64,000 bases of DNA from Nesterenkonia muleiensis (lineage in GTDB: Bacteria; Actinomycetota; Actinomycetes; Actinomycetales; Micrococcaceae), in the NCBI RefSeq assembly GCF_003600155.1, contig NZ_QWLD01000038.1:1-64000 (forward strand), in the 5' to 3' direction. Both the position numbers and the translations under genes were made by a program. Every line of letters begins with the position of its first letter. Positions within the stretch are counted from its first letter, which is position 1. The notes beneath the pieces are model-generated. The model did not search any database and was not told where the DNA came from. It saw only the letters and a program-made list of their open reading frames with translations. Positions 46,337 through 59,355 of this stretch are shown in pieces.

Positions 46337-47371
46337 GTGTCCGATACCAGTACCAGGCGGTTGCAAGTGCTGCGCGCCATCGTGGAGGACTATGTCCAGA
46401 CCCGCGAGCCGGTCGGGTCCAAAGCGCTGGTCGAACGGCACAATCTTGAGGTCTCCCCGGCCACTATTCGCAATGACATGGCCCAGCTGGAGGAGGAGGG
46501 GCTGATCGCCGCTCCGCACACTTCCGCCGGACGCATCCCCACCGACCGCGGTTACCGGCTGTTCGTGGACCGGATCAGTGCGGTCCGCCCGCTGTCGAAG
46601 GCCGAGCGCCGCGCCATGGATATTCTGGCAGAGACCGCCGATGACCATGAGGCCATGCTGGAGCAGACGGTGCGGCTGCTGGCCATGCTGACCAATCAGG
46701 TCGCCGTCATCCAGCACCCGCAGCAGACCTCCGCCAGAATCCGGCACATCGACGTGGTGCCGATGACCCCGCAGAAGGCACTGGTGATCGTCATCCTCTC
46801 CACCGGCAAGGTCGAGCAGCGGATGCTCACCCTGGCTGAGCCGGTGGACGAAGAGGACCTGCACCGGTTGGGGACCAAGCTCTCCGAGCATCTGCACAGC
46901 AGGTCTGCCTCCGCCCTGCCGATCCCCGTGGATGCGCTGATCTCAGCGGTCGAACCGACCCTGCGGCCTACCATGGCCGTCATCGCCAATGCGGTGGCCA
47001 CCGTCCTGGAGGCTGGGCGTGTGGATCGCATCATCATGGCCGGTACTGCTAACCTCGCCAGGTCGGGCGGTGACCTGGGACCGTCGATCGGGCCGATCCT
47101 CGAAGCGCTTGAGGAGCAGGTGGTGCTGCTGAGACTGCTGCATGAGATGCAGCAGGACCGGCGGGGGCTCTCGGTGCGGATCGGCCAGGAGACCTCCCAC
47201 GAGTCGCTGCAGGAGACCTCTGTGGTGGCCGCCGAGTACGCCCCGGTGACCTCCGGCGGTGACGGCGCCAAGCTCGGTGTGGTCGGCCCGACCCGCATGG
47301 ACTACGGCTCCACCATGTCTGCTGTGCGCGCCATGGCACGTTATCTGTCCCGCATACTGTCCGAAGGATGA
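46337..47371 (+). CDS. hrcA: Heat-inducible transcription repressor HrcA
   Basis: 344 residues from GTG with AAGGAGG upstream. An N-terminal winged helix (RRLQVLRAIVEDYVQTREPV, VSPATIRNDMAQLEEEGLI, HTSAGRIPTDRGYR) precedes a GAF-like domain. Represses chaperone genes through CIRCE, present immediately upstream. 12 bp before dnaJ. Confidence 0.96.
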   Translation: MSDTSTRRLQVLRAIVEDYVQTREPVGSKALVERHNLEVSPATIRNDMAQLEEEGLIAAPHTSAGRIPTDRGYRLFVDRISAVRPLSKAERRAMDILAETADDHEAMLEQTVRLLAMLTNQVAVIQHPQQTSARIRHIDVVPMTPQKALVIVILSTGKVEQRMLTLAEPVDEEDLHRLGTKLSEHLHSRSASALPIPVDALISAVEPTLRPTMAVIANAVATVLEAGRVDRIIMAGTANLARSGGDLGPSIGPILEALEEQVVLLRLLHEMQQDRRGLSVRIGQETSHESLQETSVVAAEYAPVTSGGDGAKLGVVGPTRMDYGSTMSAVRAMARYLSRILSEG

Positions 47372-47383
47372 GAACCCCACCAG

Positions 47384-48508
47384 ATGGCAACTGACTATTA
47401 CGAGGCACTGGGTGTAGACCGCAGCGCATCAACGGAGGAGATCAAGAAGGCCTACCGCAAGAAGGCCCGAAGACTCCACCCGGATGTGAACGAGGCAGCG
47501 GACGCCGAGGAGCAGTTCAAGCAGCTCGGCCGCGCCTATGAGGTGCTCGCTGATCCCCAGAAGCGGCAGAACTACGACGCCACCGGAGACCCGGATGGGC
47601 GGCCCGCCGGCTTCGGCGGCGCAGGCGGAGGCAGCTTCGGAGGGTTTAGCGACATCTTCGAGACCTTCTTCGGCGGGGGAGGGGCCGGTGGGCCGGCCTC
47701 ACGCACCCGCCGCGGCCAGGACTCACTGATCCGGGTGCGGATCGACCTGCGCGATGCCGTCTTCGGCATCACCAAAGAGGTGGAGGTCGAAACAGCGGTG
47801 ACCTGTTCTGACTGTGAGGGGACCTGCATGCGGCCCGGCAGCAGGCCGACCACATGCCCGGACTGCCACGGTGCGGGACAGACCCAGCGGCCCATGCGGT
47901 CCATCCTGGGCACTGTCATCCAGACCCAGACCTGTGCACGCTGCGCGGGCTTCGGAAACATCATCGAGGATCCCTGCCAGGAGTGCGACGGACAGGGCCG
48001 GGTCCGCGAACGCAAGACGCTGAAGGTCAAGATTCCTGCCGGGGTGGACCGCGGAAACCGCATCCATCTGGCCGGGCAGGGCGAAGCCGGTATCGCCGGG
48101 GGGCCGGCCGGTGATCTGTTCATCGAAGTCGACATTCGCCCGCACAGTGTGTTCACCCGGCGGGGCAATGACCTCCACGCCACCATCACCGTTCCCATGA
48201 CTGCAGCGGCGCTGGGTACCACGGTGACTCTGGAGTCCTTCGACGGCCAGGAGAAGATCGAGGTCAAGCCCGGGACCCAGTCCGGTGAGGTCATCACCCT
48301 GCGCGGCAAGGGGGTGGCGCATCTGCGCGGCATGGGCCGCGGTGACCTCAAGGCCCATCTCAAGGTGGAGACCCCCACCAGGCTCACGGACAAGCAGAAG
48401 GAGCTGCTGCGCCTGCTGGCCGAGGAGCGCGGCGAAGCGCCGAACGAATCCAGCACGGAGCATAAGGGCGTTTTCGCCAAGCTCCGAGAGGCTTGGGAAT
48501 CAGTGTGA
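47384..48508 (+). CDS. dnaJ: Chaperone DnaJ
   Basis: 374 residues. J domain with HPD in [12 protein letters not shown], a Gly/Phe-rich linker (about 70-105), then four Cys-x-x-Cys zinc motifs (CSDC, CPDC, CARC, CQEC) and the C-terminal substrate domains. Co-chaperone of DnaK, encoded elsewhere. This is the hrcA-linked second DnaJ type of actinobacteria. GTGA overlap with rsmE. Confidence 0.96.
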   Translation: MATDYYEALGVDRSASTEEIKKAYRKKARRLHPDVNEAADAEEQFKQLGRAYEVLADPQKRQNYDATGDPDGRPAGFGGAGGGSFGGFSDIFETFFGGGGAGGPASRTRRGQDSLIRVRIDLRDAVFGITKEVEVETAVTCSDCEGTCMRPGSRPTTCPDCHGAGQTQRPMRSILGTVIQTQTCARCAGFGNIIEDPCQECDGQGRVRERKTLKVKIPAGVDRGNRIHLAGQGEAGIAGGPAGDLFIEVDIRPHSVFTRRGNDLHATITVPMTAAALGTTVTLESFDGQEKIEVKPGTQSGEVITLRGKGVAHLRGMGRGDLKAHLKVETPTRLTDKQKELLRLLAEERGEAPNESSTEHKGVFAKLREAWESV

Positions 48509-49350
48509 CCGCACCGCTGTTCCACCTTGCTCCGGGAGCACTCGACGACGCCGCCCCAGGCCAGGAGATGCAGCTGGACGGCGCTGAAGGGCACCACGCG
48601 GCCACGGTGCTGCGGCTGGGGGCCGGGGAGGAGATCCAGCTCTCCGATACCAGGCGCAGGCGGGTCGGCGGTGTGGTGCGTACTGCCGAGCCCGGTCAGC
48701 TCAGCATTGAGGTGCACTGGGCGGAGGACGAGCCCGAGGCCCTGCCCCGACTGGTGCTGGTGCAGGCTCTGGCCAAGGACAAACGTGACCTGCAGGCTGT
48801 GGAGTCGGTCACAGAGCTGGGGGTCGACCAGATCATTCCCTGGAACGCTGAGAGGTCGGTGGCCAGGTGGAAACCCGGGCGCGAGGCCAAGAAGCACGCC
48901 GAGTGGGTTAACACGGCGCGCACTGCAGCCAAACAGACCCGACGCACTGCCATCCCCGAGGTCCGCCCGCTGCACACCACAGTGCAGTACTGCCAGGAGG
49001 TTCTGGCGGCGAATGAGGGCCTCACCAGCTTCGGCCAGCATCCGCCGCGCATCGCTGTCCTGGTGCTGCACGAGCGGGGGCAGCGCAGCCTGCGTGATGT
49101 GCTGTGCTGGGACCTGGGGCTGATGGACAGCGACCACCAGTGGTCTGCTGAGCAGGAGGTCCAGGAGCTGCACATTATGGTCGGGCCCGAAGGCGGCATC
49201 AGTGACCAGGAGATTGATCAGCTGGCTCAGGCCGGGGCCAAGCCGGCCCTGCTGGGCAAGAACGTGCTGCGCTCATCCACCGCCGGCCCGGCGGCCATCG
49301 CGGCCATCCAGCTGCTGCGCGGAGACTGGGGAGCGCTCAGCTCAGGCTGA
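48505..49350 (+). CDS. rsmE: 16S rRNA m3U1498 methyltransferase RsmE
   Basis: 281 residues from GTG 48505, overlapping the dnaJ stop. An N-terminal PUA-like domain (about 1-75), then the SPOUT knot: [37 protein letters not shown] split, [14 protein letters not shown] and [16 protein letters not shown]. Uses SAM. The order dnaJ-rsmE-phoH is conserved in actinobacteria. Confidence 0.94.
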   Translation: MTAPLFHLAPGALDDAAPGQEMQLDGAEGHHAATVLRLGAGEEIQLSDTRRRRVGGVVRTAEPGQLSIEVHWAEDEPEALPRLVLVQALAKDKRDLQAVESVTELGVDQIIPWNAERSVARWKPGREAKKHAEWVNTARTAAKQTRRTAIPEVRPLHTTVQYCQEVLAANEGLTSFGQHPPRIAVLVLHERGQRSLRDVLCWDLGLMDSDHQWSAEQEVQELHIMVGPEGGISDQEIDQLAQAGAKPALLGKNVLRSSTAGPAAIAAIQLLRGDWGALSSG

Positions 49351-49370
49351 TCCCGCCGAACCTCATGGGG

Positions 49371-49414
49371 CTGTTGGGTTTTCACGACCCTATAGCTGCC
49401 TGATACCCCAACAG
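49371..49414. repeat. Inverted repeat between rsmE and phoH
   Basis: CTGTTGGG (49371-49378) pairs with CCCAACAG (49407-49414); the loop is 28 nt and holds ACCCTATAGCTGCC. Possible terminator of rsmE or dispersed palindrome; compare 17274-17334. A TATCCT near 49471 may be the phoH -10. Confidence 0.45.
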
Positions 49415-49498
49415 GTGCATGAAAAGGCGTGCGGGCAAGGGGTCCGTGCCAATCTCCGCAGAAGCAACGTATCCTAGTACCACCGATTACCCGAGCAA

Positions 49499-50497
49499 GT
49501 GAGGCATCTGATTACCGAGACTGTTACTCCGACCTTTGTTGAGCGCGAAGTCCACTTCGCCGACGCCGAGACCATGTTCCGCACCCTCGGCGTCCAGGAC
49601 ATGGCGCTGCGTATCCTCGCCGGGCTCTACCCGGAGGCCTCCATCGGGCTGCGGGAGAAGCTGGTCACCGTCTCAGGTGCGGCCGAGGACGCCAATCAGA
49701 TCGTGGAGATTCTGACTCAGCTGAAGACCCTGGCGGCCTCGGGCACTACCGCCACAGAGGACGTCGTCGCGCAGATCGCCACCATGGTCCGTGCTCAGGA
49801 CGCGCCTACCAGCGCACGGATGGTAGCCACCAACATCCTCTCCCACCGCGGACGCTCCATCCGGCCCAAGACAGCCAACCAGCAGGCCTACGTGGACACC
49901 ATCGATGAGTCCACCGTCATCTTCGGCATCGGCCCGGCTGGCACCGGCAAGACCTACCTGGCAATGGCCAAGGCGGTTCAGGCTCTGCAGGCCAAAGAGA
50001 TCAACCGGATCATTCTCACCCGCCCCGCGGTGGAGGCCGGTGAGAAGCTGGGCTACCTGCCCGGTTCGCTCCACGAGAAGATCGACCCCTACCTGCGGCC
50101 GCTCTACGACGCCCTGCATGACATGATCGAACCCGAATCGATCCCGCAGCTGATGGCCGCCGGCACCATTGAGGTGGCCCCACTGGCCTATATGCGCGGC
50201 CGGACGCTGAACGACTCGTTCATCATCCTGGACGAGGCGCAGAACACCACCGCCGAGCAGATGAAGATGTTCCTGACCCGGCTGGGCTTCAACTCTAAAA
50301 TCGTGGTCACCGGAGACATCACCCAGGTGGATCTGCCGCGGGGGACTGACTCCGGGCTGCGCACTGTGCTGGAGATCCTGGAAGGCGTCGAGGACATCTC
50401 CATCTCCCGCTTCGGCTCCGAAGATGTGGTTCGTCACGAGCTCGTCGGCCGGATCGTGGACGCCTACGAGAGGCACCAGAGCAGGAAGCGGCGATGA
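49499..50497 (+). CDS. phoH: PhoH-like ATPase
   Basis: 332 residues from GTG; no Shine-Dalgarno is evident. P-loop [16 protein letters not shown], Walker [12 protein letters not shown], and GKIVVTGD-type sensor [14 protein letters not shown]. Belongs to the PhoH/YbeZ class that works with YbeY in rRNA and RNA quality control; ybeY follows with an ATGA-type overlap. Confidence 0.95.
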   Translation: MRHLITETVTPTFVEREVHFADAETMFRTLGVQDMALRILAGLYPEASIGLREKLVTVSGAAEDANQIVEILTQLKTLAASGTTATEDVVAQIATMVRAQDAPTSARMVATNILSHRGRSIRPKTANQQAYVDTIDESTVIFGIGPAGTGKTYLAMAKAVQALQAKEINRIILTRPAVEAGEKLGYLPGSLHEKIDPYLRPLYDALHDMIEPESIPQLMAAGTIEVAPLAYMRGRTLNDSFIILDEAQNTTAEQMKMFLTRLGFNSKIVVTGDITQVDLPRGTDSGLRTVLEILEGVEDISISRFGSEDVVRHELVGRIVDAYERHQSRKRR

Positions 50498-50985
50498 CCC
50501 TCACCCTCGACGAGGCCTCAGCCAGTCCGCTCATCACCGCCGAGCACCTCGCAGAGCTGACCGACCTGGTGGCCTCCCTCTACGCCGGATTGCATCTGGG
50601 CTCTGAGGTGGAGCTTGTGGTGACCCTGGTCGATGAGTCCGAGATGGAACGCCTGCACCGGGAATGGATGGACCTGCCCGGGCCCACCGATGTGCTCAGC
50701 TTCCCCATGGACGAGCTGAGCCCCGGCACCGCAGCGGCCCCCACAGACCAAGGGACGCTGGGCGACGTCGTCCTCTGCCCGGCAGTGGCGGCTGCCCAGG
50801 CGAAGGCCGCGGGGCATCGGCTGCTCGATGAGCTGTTCCTGCTCACCACCCACGGACTGCTTCACCTGCTGGGTTACGACCATCACGACGACGCCGGCCG
50901 TGCAGAGATGTTCGGCCTGCAGTCCCAGCTGCTCTCGGCCTATTTGGGCAGGCCGGCACCGGTGCCTACGGAGACTGAGGCATGA
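50494..50985 (+). CDS. ybeY: rRNA maturation endoribonuclease YbeY
   Basis: 163 residues. Zinc-binding motif HGLLHLLGYDHHDD supplies the three His; the conserved Arg-type region is MERLHREWMDLPGPTDVLSF. Processes 16S rRNA 3' end and degrades defective 70S. Overlaps phoH and the next gene by 4 bp each. Confidence 0.95.
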   Translation: MTLTLDEASASPLITAEHLAELTDLVASLYAGLHLGSEVELVVTLVDESEMERLHREWMDLPGPTDVLSFPMDELSPGTAAAPTDQGTLGDVVLCPAVAAAQAKAAGHRLLDELFLLTTHGLLHLLGYDHHDDAGRAEMFGLQSQLLSAYLGRPAPVPTETEA

Positions 50986-52358
50986 CCACCGCATTGCTGA
51001 TCAGCGCCGGCGCGGCGGCTGGGCTCCTGGCCTTTCTGCTGGCCACCGCTGAGGCGGCATTCCTCCGGCTGACCCGCAAGGAGGCCGAGGAGATCGCCGC
51101 CAGGCACGGTTCCCAAGCAGTGGAGCGCATCCTGCGGCAACCGGTCCCGCATACTCTGGCGCTGCAGATCTGGCGCTGGGTGCTGACCACTGTGTCCATC
51201 GTGCTGATCACTGTCTCCGCTATCGGCCTCACCGGAGACGTGGAGCTCGGCGCCCTGACAGCTGCCGCGGCGCTGACTGTGATCGGCGTGCTCTCGGCGG
51301 CAGTCTCACCGCGGAAAATCGGCCGTGCGCATCATCTGCCGATCGCCTCGGCCACCGCTCGTATGGTGCGCGGCCTGCGGATCTCGCTGGGACCGGTGCC
51401 TGCGGGGCTTTCGGCGGTGGGCGGGAGGATCCTCCCGGGCACCGCCGGGGACCAAGGGTTCTTCGACGATGACGAGCTTCTGGAGTACATCGCACGTGCC
51501 AACGAGTCCGATGTGATCGAGGACTCCGAGGCCGAGCTGATCGAATCGGTGCTGGATATGTCAACCACCCGGGTGCGCGCCGTGATGGTCCCACGCACCG
51601 ATATGGTCACCGTCGAAGCCGATTCCGATCTCGACGGTGCGATGACGCTTTTCCTGAACTCGGGACATTCCCGGATGCCGGTGACCCGTGGATCGGCCGA
51701 TGAGATCACCGGTATGGTGTATTTGAAGGACATTGCCTACCTGGAGCATATGCTGCGGATAGGGCGCGTGCCCGCTGAGTTCACCGGGCGGACCTCTTCG
51801 GCTATCCGGGTGGAGGAGCTGCAGCGCGACGTTCGCTATGTGCCCGAGTCTAAGACCGTCGGCGAGTTCCTCTCCGAACTGCAGCGGGAGTCCACCCATG
51901 TGGCCATCGTGATCGACGAGTACGGCGGCACCGCGGGTCTGGTGACCATGGAGGATCTCATCGAGGAGCTGGTCGGGGAGATCGTCGATGAGTACGACCG
52001 TGAGGACGCTGAGATCGAAGAACTCGACGACGGCCGCTTGAGGCTCTCTGCCAGAATGAACGTGGGCGACTTCGCCGAGTTGTTCGGACTCGACCTCGAT
52101 GATGAGGAGGAGGTCGACACGGTGGGGGGTCTGCTGGCCAAGATGCTGGGCCGGGTGCCGATCGCCGGCTCCGAGGTGGAGATCGACGGTGTCGTGCTCC
52201 ATGCTGACCGGCTCGGCGGACGCCGCAACCGGGTCTCCCACGTCTTGGCCTGGGAGTCGGAGGAGCGGCGGGGTGCTCGCGGCGGCGTCGGCACCGAGGA
52301 CGAGGACGAGGCGACCCGTGAGCTCAATGAGTTCGAGCCCGCCGATGCTCGCAGATAG
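50982..52358 (+). CDS. CorC/HlyC-type CNNM and CBS-domain membrane protein
   Basis: 458 residues. An N-terminal CNNM domain with three to four membrane segments (about 1-130), a CBS pair (about 195-320, with [14 protein letters not shown] and [15 protein letters not shown]), and a CorC_HlyC domain (about 335-425). The family exports Mg2+ or affects its homeostasis. The C-terminal tail is acidic. Conserved between ybeY and era. Confidence 0.92.
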   Translation: MTTALLISAGAAAGLLAFLLATAEAAFLRLTRKEAEEIAARHGSQAVERILRQPVPHTLALQIWRWVLTTVSIVLITVSAIGLTGDVELGALTAAAALTVIGVLSAAVSPRKIGRAHHLPIASATARMVRGLRISLGPVPAGLSAVGGRILPGTAGDQGFFDDDELLEYIARANESDVIEDSEAELIESVLDMSTTRVRAVMVPRTDMVTVEADSDLDGAMTLFLNSGHSRMPVTRGSADEITGMVYLKDIAYLEHMLRIGRVPAEFTGRTSSAIRVEELQRDVRYVPESKTVGEFLSELQRESTHVAIVIDEYGGTAGLVTMEDLIEELVGEIVDEYDREDAEIEELDDGRLRLSARMNVGDFAELFGLDLDDEEEVDTVGGLLAKMLGRVPIAGSEVEIDGVVLHADRLGGRRNRVSHVLAWESEERRGARGGVGTEDEDEATRELNEFEPADARR

Positions 52359-52439
52359 GCGGTCTGTTGTTGGCCCCTGGGGCCGATCTCATGCCCGAAC
52401 AGCGAAGAGCGCACCTGTGATCCTGTGTAGGCTCGGGCC

Positions 52440-53438
52440 ATGATCCAGCATCTCCCAGACCTGCCGCAGTTCCCCGACCATGACGAGAACTACCGGGCAG
52501 GATTCACCTCTTTTGTGGGACGCCCCAACGCCGGCAAGTCCACCCTGACCAATGCGCTGGTGGGGGAGAAGGTGGCGATCACCAGTTCCAAGCCGCAGAC
52601 CACACGGCACACGATACGTGGAATCGTGCACCGGGAACAGACTCAGGACTCTCCCGGTGCCCAGCTGGTGCTGGTGGACACTCCCGGTCTGCACCGGCCC
52701 AGGACGCTGCTGGGCTCCCGGCTCAACGATCTGGTGATCGACACCCTCAGTGAGGTCGATGTGGTGGGGCTCTGCCTACCGGCCGATGAGAAGATCGGAC
52801 CCGGTGATAAGTTCATCGCCGGACAGCTGACCAAACTGCCGCACAAGCCGGTGGTCGCTCTGGTCACCAAGACCGACAAGATTTCCCGGGCCGATCTGGC
52901 CCAGCAGCTGATCGCGGTCGACCAGCTGGGCCAGAATCACCTGGCAGGTGAGGGACAGCAGGCCGAGGGGTTCGCCGCGATCATCCCGGTCTCGGCGGTC
53001 TCCGGTGAACAGGTCGACGTCGTCGCCGACGAGCTCATCGCCATGATGCCTGCGTCTCCACCGCTGTATCCCACCGGAGAGCTGACCGATGAGCCCGAGC
53101 AGGTCATGGTCGCGGAGCTGATCCGTGAGGCAGCGCTGGAGGATGTGCGCGACGAGCTTCCGCATTCGATCGCGGTGACGGTGGAGGAGATGCTCCCGCG
53201 TGAGGGCCGCGCCGAGGACAAACCCCTGTTGGATGTCCACGCGACCATCCATGTGGAGCGCGATTCGCAGAAGGCAATCATCATCGGCCGCGGCGGTTCA
53301 CGGCTCAAACAGATCGGCAGCGCCTCCCGCACCGGTATCAAGAAGCTGCTGGGCACCCCGGTCTATCTGGACCTGCACGTCAAAGTCACCAAGGAATGGC
53401 AGCGCGATCCCAAGAAGCTCAACCGGCTCGGCTTCTGA
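52440..53438 (+). CDS. era: GTPase Era
   Basis: 332 residues. G1 [15 protein letters not shown]2/G3 TTRHTIRG and [10 protein letters not shown]4 TKTDK, and a C-terminal KH domain with [12 protein letters not shown]. Binds the 16S 3' end during 30S maturation. ATG lies 6 nt after TAGGCT (52428-52433), consistent with a leaderless mRNA, so era has its own promoter although it follows corC. Confidence 0.96.
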   Translation: MIQHLPDLPQFPDHDENYRAGFTSFVGRPNAGKSTLTNALVGEKVAITSSKPQTTRHTIRGIVHREQTQDSPGAQLVLVDTPGLHRPRTLLGSRLNDLVIDTLSEVDVVGLCLPADEKIGPGDKFIAGQLTKLPHKPVVALVTKTDKISRADLAQQLIAVDQLGQNHLAGEGQQAEGFAAIIPVSAVSGEQVDVVADELIAMMPASPPLYPTGELTDEPEQVMVAELIREAALEDVRDELPHSIAVTVEEMLPREGRAEDKPLLDVHATIHVERDSQKAIIIGRGGSRLKQIGSASRTGIKKLLGTPVYLDLHVKVTKEWQRDPKKLNRLGF

Positions 53439-53515
53439 GTTTGTCCCGTGGCCGCGCACATGTGGCGGCCACTCTCGTCCGGCTTGCGCCGGGCTTCACG
53501 CCTGAAGCCGCGGAG
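53439..53515 (+). repeat. 3'-hairpin repeat after era
   Basis: From the stop: GTCCC, stem GTGGCCGC/GCGGCCAC (8 bp), spacer ACTCTCG, stem CCGGC-TTGC-GCCGG, and GGCTTCA-CGCC-TGAAGCC. Stems I and II differ in sequence from other copies but still pair. Confidence 0.75.
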
Positions 53516-53577
53516 CGCGAGCAGCCCGATCATATCCAGCTTCGCCGCACAGGTCCCGGCGGCGTCGTGATCTGTGC

Positions 53578-53583
53578 TAGGTT
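53578..53583 (+). promoter_or_regulatory. -10 element of the leuL-leuA transcript
   Basis: TAGGTT, followed 7 nt later by the GTG of the leader peptide: the leaderless spacing seen repeatedly in this window. Confidence 0.55.
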
Positions 53584-53589
53584 CGGTGA

Positions 53590-55518
<1,929 letters not shown>

Positions 55519-55590
55519 TTCCGCGGCCGGGCGCATGTCCCGGCCGCTCTCGGCGGGCAAGGCCTTGCCCGACATCACGCCTACAGTCGT
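55519..55590 (+). repeat. 3'-hairpin repeat after leuA
   Basis: From the stop: stem GCGGCCGGG/CCCGGCCGC (9 bp), spacer GCTCTCGG, stem CGGGCAAGG/CCTTGCCCG, then ACATCACGCCTACAG, where hairpin III is weakened. Stems I and II pair perfectly with sequences unlike the other copies. Confidence 0.72.
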
Positions 55591-55665
55591 CGCTGCGCTC
55601 CTCACCCGGCAGCGCTCCGCCTGAGCCTCACGGTGCCCACCCACCTCTGGGAGTAGCCTTGGTCC

Positions 55666-56412
55666 ATGGCCGGATCCACTTTCTCCTCCCGCAGCTACCG
55701 TGACATCGGGATTGTGCTGCGCACCCAGAAGCTGGGCGAGGCAGACCGGATCATCACCGTGCTCACCGCCTTCCACGGGCTGGTGCGGGCCGTGGCCAAG
55801 GGTGTGCGCCGGACCAGCTCGAAGTTCGGCGCCACCCTGGAGCCCTTCATGGTGGCCGATATGCAGTTCGTCCACGGCCGCAGCCTGGACATCATCACCC
55901 AGGCCCAGGGGCGCAGCGCCTACGGGACCATGATCGCCGCCGACTACGAGAAGTACACCGCGGCCTCCGCCATGGCAGAGACCGCTGAGCGGCTCACCGA
56001 CACCGGGGACACCGCCGACCGCAGCAGCTTCGACCTGCTGCACGGGGCGTGCTCAGCGCTGGCCAGGGGGGTGCACGCTCCGGACCTGGTGCTGGGCTCT
56101 TATCTGCTGCGGGCCATGAGCTCAGCGGGCTGGGCGGTGACCTGGTCGGTATGTGTCAGCTGCGGTGAGCCGGGTCCGCACACCGGGTTCCACGCCTCCG
56201 CCGGGGGGCCGGTCTGCCCCGACTGCAGGCCCCCCGGCACCCGGAGCCTCCCGTCCGGCACCGCAGAGTTCCTGCACGCCCTGCAGCACGGTCAGTGGGA
56301 GTCCACCGACGCCGCCGCCGACATCCGCCACGAGGCACTGGCGGTGATCACCGACTACGCCCAGCACCACTTGGAACGCAGACTCACCTCTCTGCGGGCC
56401 TACGCACACTGA
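55666..56412 (+). CDS. recO: DNA repair protein RecO
   Basis: 248 residues. N-terminal OB fold ([20 protein letters not shown]) and a helical C-terminal domain with a zinc site from Cys pairs CVSCGEPG and CPDCR. Loads RecA on SSB-coated DNA. ATG lies about 6 nt after TAGCCT, suggesting leaderless translation. uppS follows at once. Confidence 0.94.
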   Translation: MAGSTFSSRSYRDIGIVLRTQKLGEADRIITVLTAFHGLVRAVAKGVRRTSSKFGATLEPFMVADMQFVHGRSLDIITQAQGRSAYGTMIAADYEKYTAASAMAETAERLTDTGDTADRSSFDLLHGACSALARGVHAPDLVLGSYLLRAMSSAGWAVTWSVCVSCGEPGPHTGFHASAGGPVCPDCRPPGTRSLPSGTAEFLHALQHGQWESTDAAADIRHEALAVITDYAQHHLERRLTSLRAYAH

Positions 56413-56440
56413 AGCTGTCACCACTGGCACAATGAGCACC

Positions 56441-57238
56441 GTGACCTCCCGTGCATCCGAGTACCAGGACCCCTGGCCGCACCCCGAGGGTGCCACCGCA
56501 CCCGAGCTTCCGGCCGAGTTCGTCCCCCGGCATGTGGCTGTGGTGATGGACGGCAATGGGCGCTGGGCCAATCAGCGTGGCCTGCCGCGCACCGAGGGTC
56601 ACCGCGCAGGTGAGCGCAGTCTGATGGAAGTCATGGCCGGGGCGATAGAGGCCGGCGTCGAACATGTCAGCGTCTACGGGTTCTCCACGGAGAACTGGAA
56701 GCGCTCCCCAGAGGAGGTGCGGTTCATCATGAGCTATTCGCGCAATGTGCTCCGCCGCCAGCGCGATGTGCTCCACTCCTGGGGGGTGCGGATCCGTTGG
56801 AACGGCCGGACGCCGAGGCTCTGGCGCTCAGTCATCAAGGAGCTGCAGGCTGCCGAGGCACTGACCAGGCACAATACCCGGGCCACGCTGACCATGTGCG
56901 TCAACTACGGGGGCCGCGCTGAGATCGCCGACGCGGTACGCAGGATCGCGGAGAAGGCCGCACACGGAGACATCGATCCCCGGCGCATCCGCGAGTCCAC
57001 GATCGGAGCACACCTGCAGCAGCCCGATGTGCCGGATGTCGATCTCTTCCTGCGCTCCTCAGGAGAGCAGCGGCTGAGCAACTTTCTGCTCTGGCAGTCC
57101 GCCTACGCGGAGTTCGTCTTTATGGACACCCTCTGGCCCGACGTCGACCGGACCACCCTGTGGGAGGCTATCGAGATCTACGCTAAGCGTGACCGCCGGT
57201 TCGGCGGAGCAGTGGACTCGGTCAGCGGCTCACCATAG
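56441..57238 (+). CDS. uppS: Isoprenyl (undecaprenyl) diphosphate synthase
   Basis: 265 residues from GTG 56441, 7 nt after CACAAT; ATG 56432 is the other choice. Cis-prenyltransferase motifs: [16 protein letters not shown] with catalytic Asp, [24 protein letters not shown], and near the end [18 protein letters not shown]. Makes the lipid carrier for cell-wall precursors. The last 61 bp overlap the convergent hydrolase gene. Confidence 0.94.
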   Translation: MTSRASEYQDPWPHPEGATAPELPAEFVPRHVAVVMDGNGRWANQRGLPRTEGHRAGERSLMEVMAGAIEAGVEHVSVYGFSTENWKRSPEEVRFIMSYSRNVLRRQRDVLHSWGVRIRWNGRTPRLWRSVIKELQAAEALTRHNTRATLTMCVNYGGRAEIADAVRRIAEKAAHGDIDPRRIRESTIGAHLQQPDVPDVDLFLRSSGEQRLSNFLLWQSAYAEFVFMDTLWPDVDRTTLWEAIEIYAKRDRRFGGAVDSVSGSP

Positions 57239-58227
57239 GCGCGTAGCCACCGCATGGCCTCCTCGAACGCGGCAGTGCGCACCGCCTCCGCGGAGGCAAA
57301 GACGTCATGCATCGCCCCGGCCACCCGAACCACCGTCACACGTCGGCTGAGCTTGACGGCACGGCGGGCCAGCAGCTCCACATCCAGCACGCTGTCGGCC
57401 TCCTGATGCTCCGGGGTCCACTGAGCGCGGTAGACGGTTTTGGTCGACAGCAGCACCAGCACGGGTACGTCGAGGTCCAGCCCCTGGTAGACCTGCCGGT
57501 GCCCGGCGAAGACAGCTTTGAGCCAGCCTATGGTCATACCGAAGGATTTCGACGGGCGCCACAGCGGGTGCAGCGTCCATTCCCCATGCGCCTCTGCGGA
57601 GAGCGACTGCCAATATGTTTCCAGGCGGGGCACCTTCAGCTCCGCGGTCGGCTTCACCAGGGTCAGCGGGGTGACGATCCCCTCGGCCGCGGTACGAGCG
57701 GGGAGATCACCGGGAAGTTCAAGCCATGGCGAGTTCAGCACCAGCGCAGAAGTGCGCCCCGGGTGACGTTCGGCCCACAGGGCGGCGACCAGCCCTCCGG
57801 TGGAATGCGCGTTGATCACCGGTGCAGGGGAGTTCGGATTCTCTGCTGCGATCACCGCGCAGGCGGCATTGATCTCGGCGTCGTAATGTGCCAGATCCTC
57901 GATATGCCCCGGTGTCTGGTGCTCGCGAAGGCTCCGGCCGTACTTGCGCAGATCCAATGCGTAGAACCGATGGCCGCGGGCGACCCACTGCTGAGCCATC
58001 GGCAGGTTGTAGAAGTAGTCTGACCAGCCGTGGATCTGCAGCACCGGGGCTGCTCCGGCTGTTTCGGGCTGACGGTCATAGCGCACCAGGGTGGCGGAGA
58101 CCGGGCCCTCGAAGTCGTCCTCCAGGGGCAGGTGCCTCCGCGAGCAGCCCGCCAAGTGGTCGTCCGCCCACACATCAGGTGCTGAGTCCTCCAGCAGCTG
58201 AGCAGTGAATTCTGCTGATGCCGTCAT
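57178..58227 (-). CDS. Alpha/beta hydrolase (serine aminopeptidase S33-like)
   Basis: 349 residues. Ser in [13 protein letters not shown] (HSTGG nucleophile elbow), an oxyanion stretch [12 protein letters not shown], and His in GAMHDVFAS. Lysophospholipase-like. The ATG lies 6 nt after TAGACT (58234-58239, minus), so probably leaderless; this -10 is only 2 bp from the pyrD -10 on the other strand. Substrate unknown. Confidence 0.88.
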   Translation of the reverse strand: MTASAEFTAQLLEDSAPDVWADDHLAGCSRRHLPLEDDFEGPVSATLVRYDRQPETAGAAPVLQIHGWSDYFYNLPMAQQWVARGHRFYALDLRKYGRSLREHQTPGHIEDLAHYDAEINAACAVIAAENPNSPAPVINAHSTGGLVAALWAERHPGRTSALVLNSPWLELPGDLPARTAAEGIVTPLTLVKPTAELKVPRLETYWQSLSAEAHGEWTLHPLWRPSKSFGMTIGWLKAVFAGHRQVYQGLDLDVPVLVLLSTKTVYRAQWTPEHQEADSVLDVELLARRAVKLSRRVTVVRVAGAMHDVFASAEAVRTAAFEEAMRWLRAYGEPLTESTAPPNRRSRLA

Positions 58228-58233
58228 GGCCCC

Positions 58234-58247
58234 AGTCTAGATAGGAT
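58234..58247. promoter_or_regulatory. Back-to-back -10 elements of pyrD and the hydrolase gene
   Basis: TAGACT on minus (58234-58239) and TAGGAT on plus (58242-58247) are separated by 2 bp; each is 6-7 nt from its start codon. The whole divergent intergenic region is 27 bp. Confidence 0.6.
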
Positions 58248-58254
58248 CGACCCT

Positions 58255-59355
58255 ATGCCTGCACCCATCTACCAGCTCGCCTTCCGCGCAATCTTCTCCC
58301 GCCTGGATCCAGAGAGGGCGCACCACCTGGCGGTCGCTGGCCTGCGGGCCGCTTACTGCTGCGGAGGCGGCCTGCTTCTGGAGAAGCTCACCCGGCCAGA
58401 GGCGGGGCACAGCACTCAGGCACTGGGCCTGAACTTTCCTTCACCGTTCGGACTGGCAGCGGGCTTCGACAAAGACGCTGCTGCGATTCTTCCGCTGGCC
58501 AGCCTGGGCTTCGGACACATTGAGATCGGCACAGTGACCGCCCGGGCCCAGCCCGGCAACCAGAAGCCCAGACTCTTCCGGCTGGCGGCGGATGCGGCAC
58601 TGATCAACCGGATGGGATTCAACAACCGGGGTGCGGCCGAAGTGCGTCAGCGGCTTGAGCGTACTCGCCGCAGGATCGACAAGCTCCGCGCGGCCGGGCG
58701 CCACGCCCCGGTGATCGGAGTCAACATCGGCAAGACCAAGGTCGTCCCGCTGGAGGGCGCGGTGGACGACTACCTGACCAGCACTGCCGTTCTGGCGCCG
58801 GTGGCTGACTACCTGGTGGTCAACGTCTCATCGCCGAACACCCCCGGGCTCCGTCAGCTTCAAGAGATCGGCTCCCTGCGGCCGCTGCTGCGCGCGGTCA
58901 AGGACGAGGCCGACGCCGCAGCCGGCAGGCATGTGCCGCTGCTGGTCAAAATCGCCCCCGACCTCGCCGATGAGGACATCGACGCGGTGGCTGACCTGGT
59001 GACCGAACTGCGCCTGGATGGGGTGATCGCCACCAACACGACGATTTCCCGGGATGCGCTTGAGACACCCGCGGCCGAGGTGGGGGCCGCAGGCGGGGGA
59101 GGGCTCAGCGGGCCGGTGCTGGCCGAACGCTCCAAGGAGGTTCTGGTGCGGCTTCGTGCACGGCTTCCTGAGGGCGTCGTCGTCATCTCCGTGGGCGGTG
59201 TGGTGAGTGCTGAGGATGTGGCGCAGCGGCTGCAGCTGGGCGCCTCACTGGTCCAGGCCTACACCGGTTTCATCTATCAGGGCCCCTTCTGGGTCCGCCG
59301 CATCAACAAAGGACTTGAGGCTCGAGCGAAGCGACAGAGCCGACTTCAGACGTGA
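58255..59355 (+). CDS. pyrD: Dihydroorotate dehydrogenase (quinone), class 2
   Basis: 366 residues. An N-terminal helical extension (about 1-45) for membrane quinone access marks class 2. FMN barrel motifs: GLAAGFDKDAAAI, NRMGFNNRGA, VNIGKTK, and NVSSPNTPGLRQLQ with the catalytic Ser; GGVVSAEDV near the end. Oxidises dihydroorotate in pyrimidine synthesis. The last codons overlap the start of the downstream hairpin repeat. Confidence 0.96.
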   Translation: MPAPIYQLAFRAIFSRLDPERAHHLAVAGLRAAYCCGGGLLLEKLTRPEAGHSTQALGLNFPSPFGLAAGFDKDAAAILPLASLGFGHIEIGTVTARAQPGNQKPRLFRLAADAALINRMGFNNRGAAEVRQRLERTRRRIDKLRAAGRHAPVIGVNIGKTKVVPLEGAVDDYLTSTAVLAPVADYLVVNVSSPNTPGLRQLQEIGSLRPLLRAVKDEADAAAGRHVPLLVKIAPDLADEDIDAVADLVTELRLDGVIATNTTISRDALETPAAEVGAAGGGGLSGPVLAERSKEVLVRLRARLPEGVVVISVGGVVSAEDVAQRLQLGASLVQAYTGFIYQGPFWVRRINKGLEARAKRQSRLQT

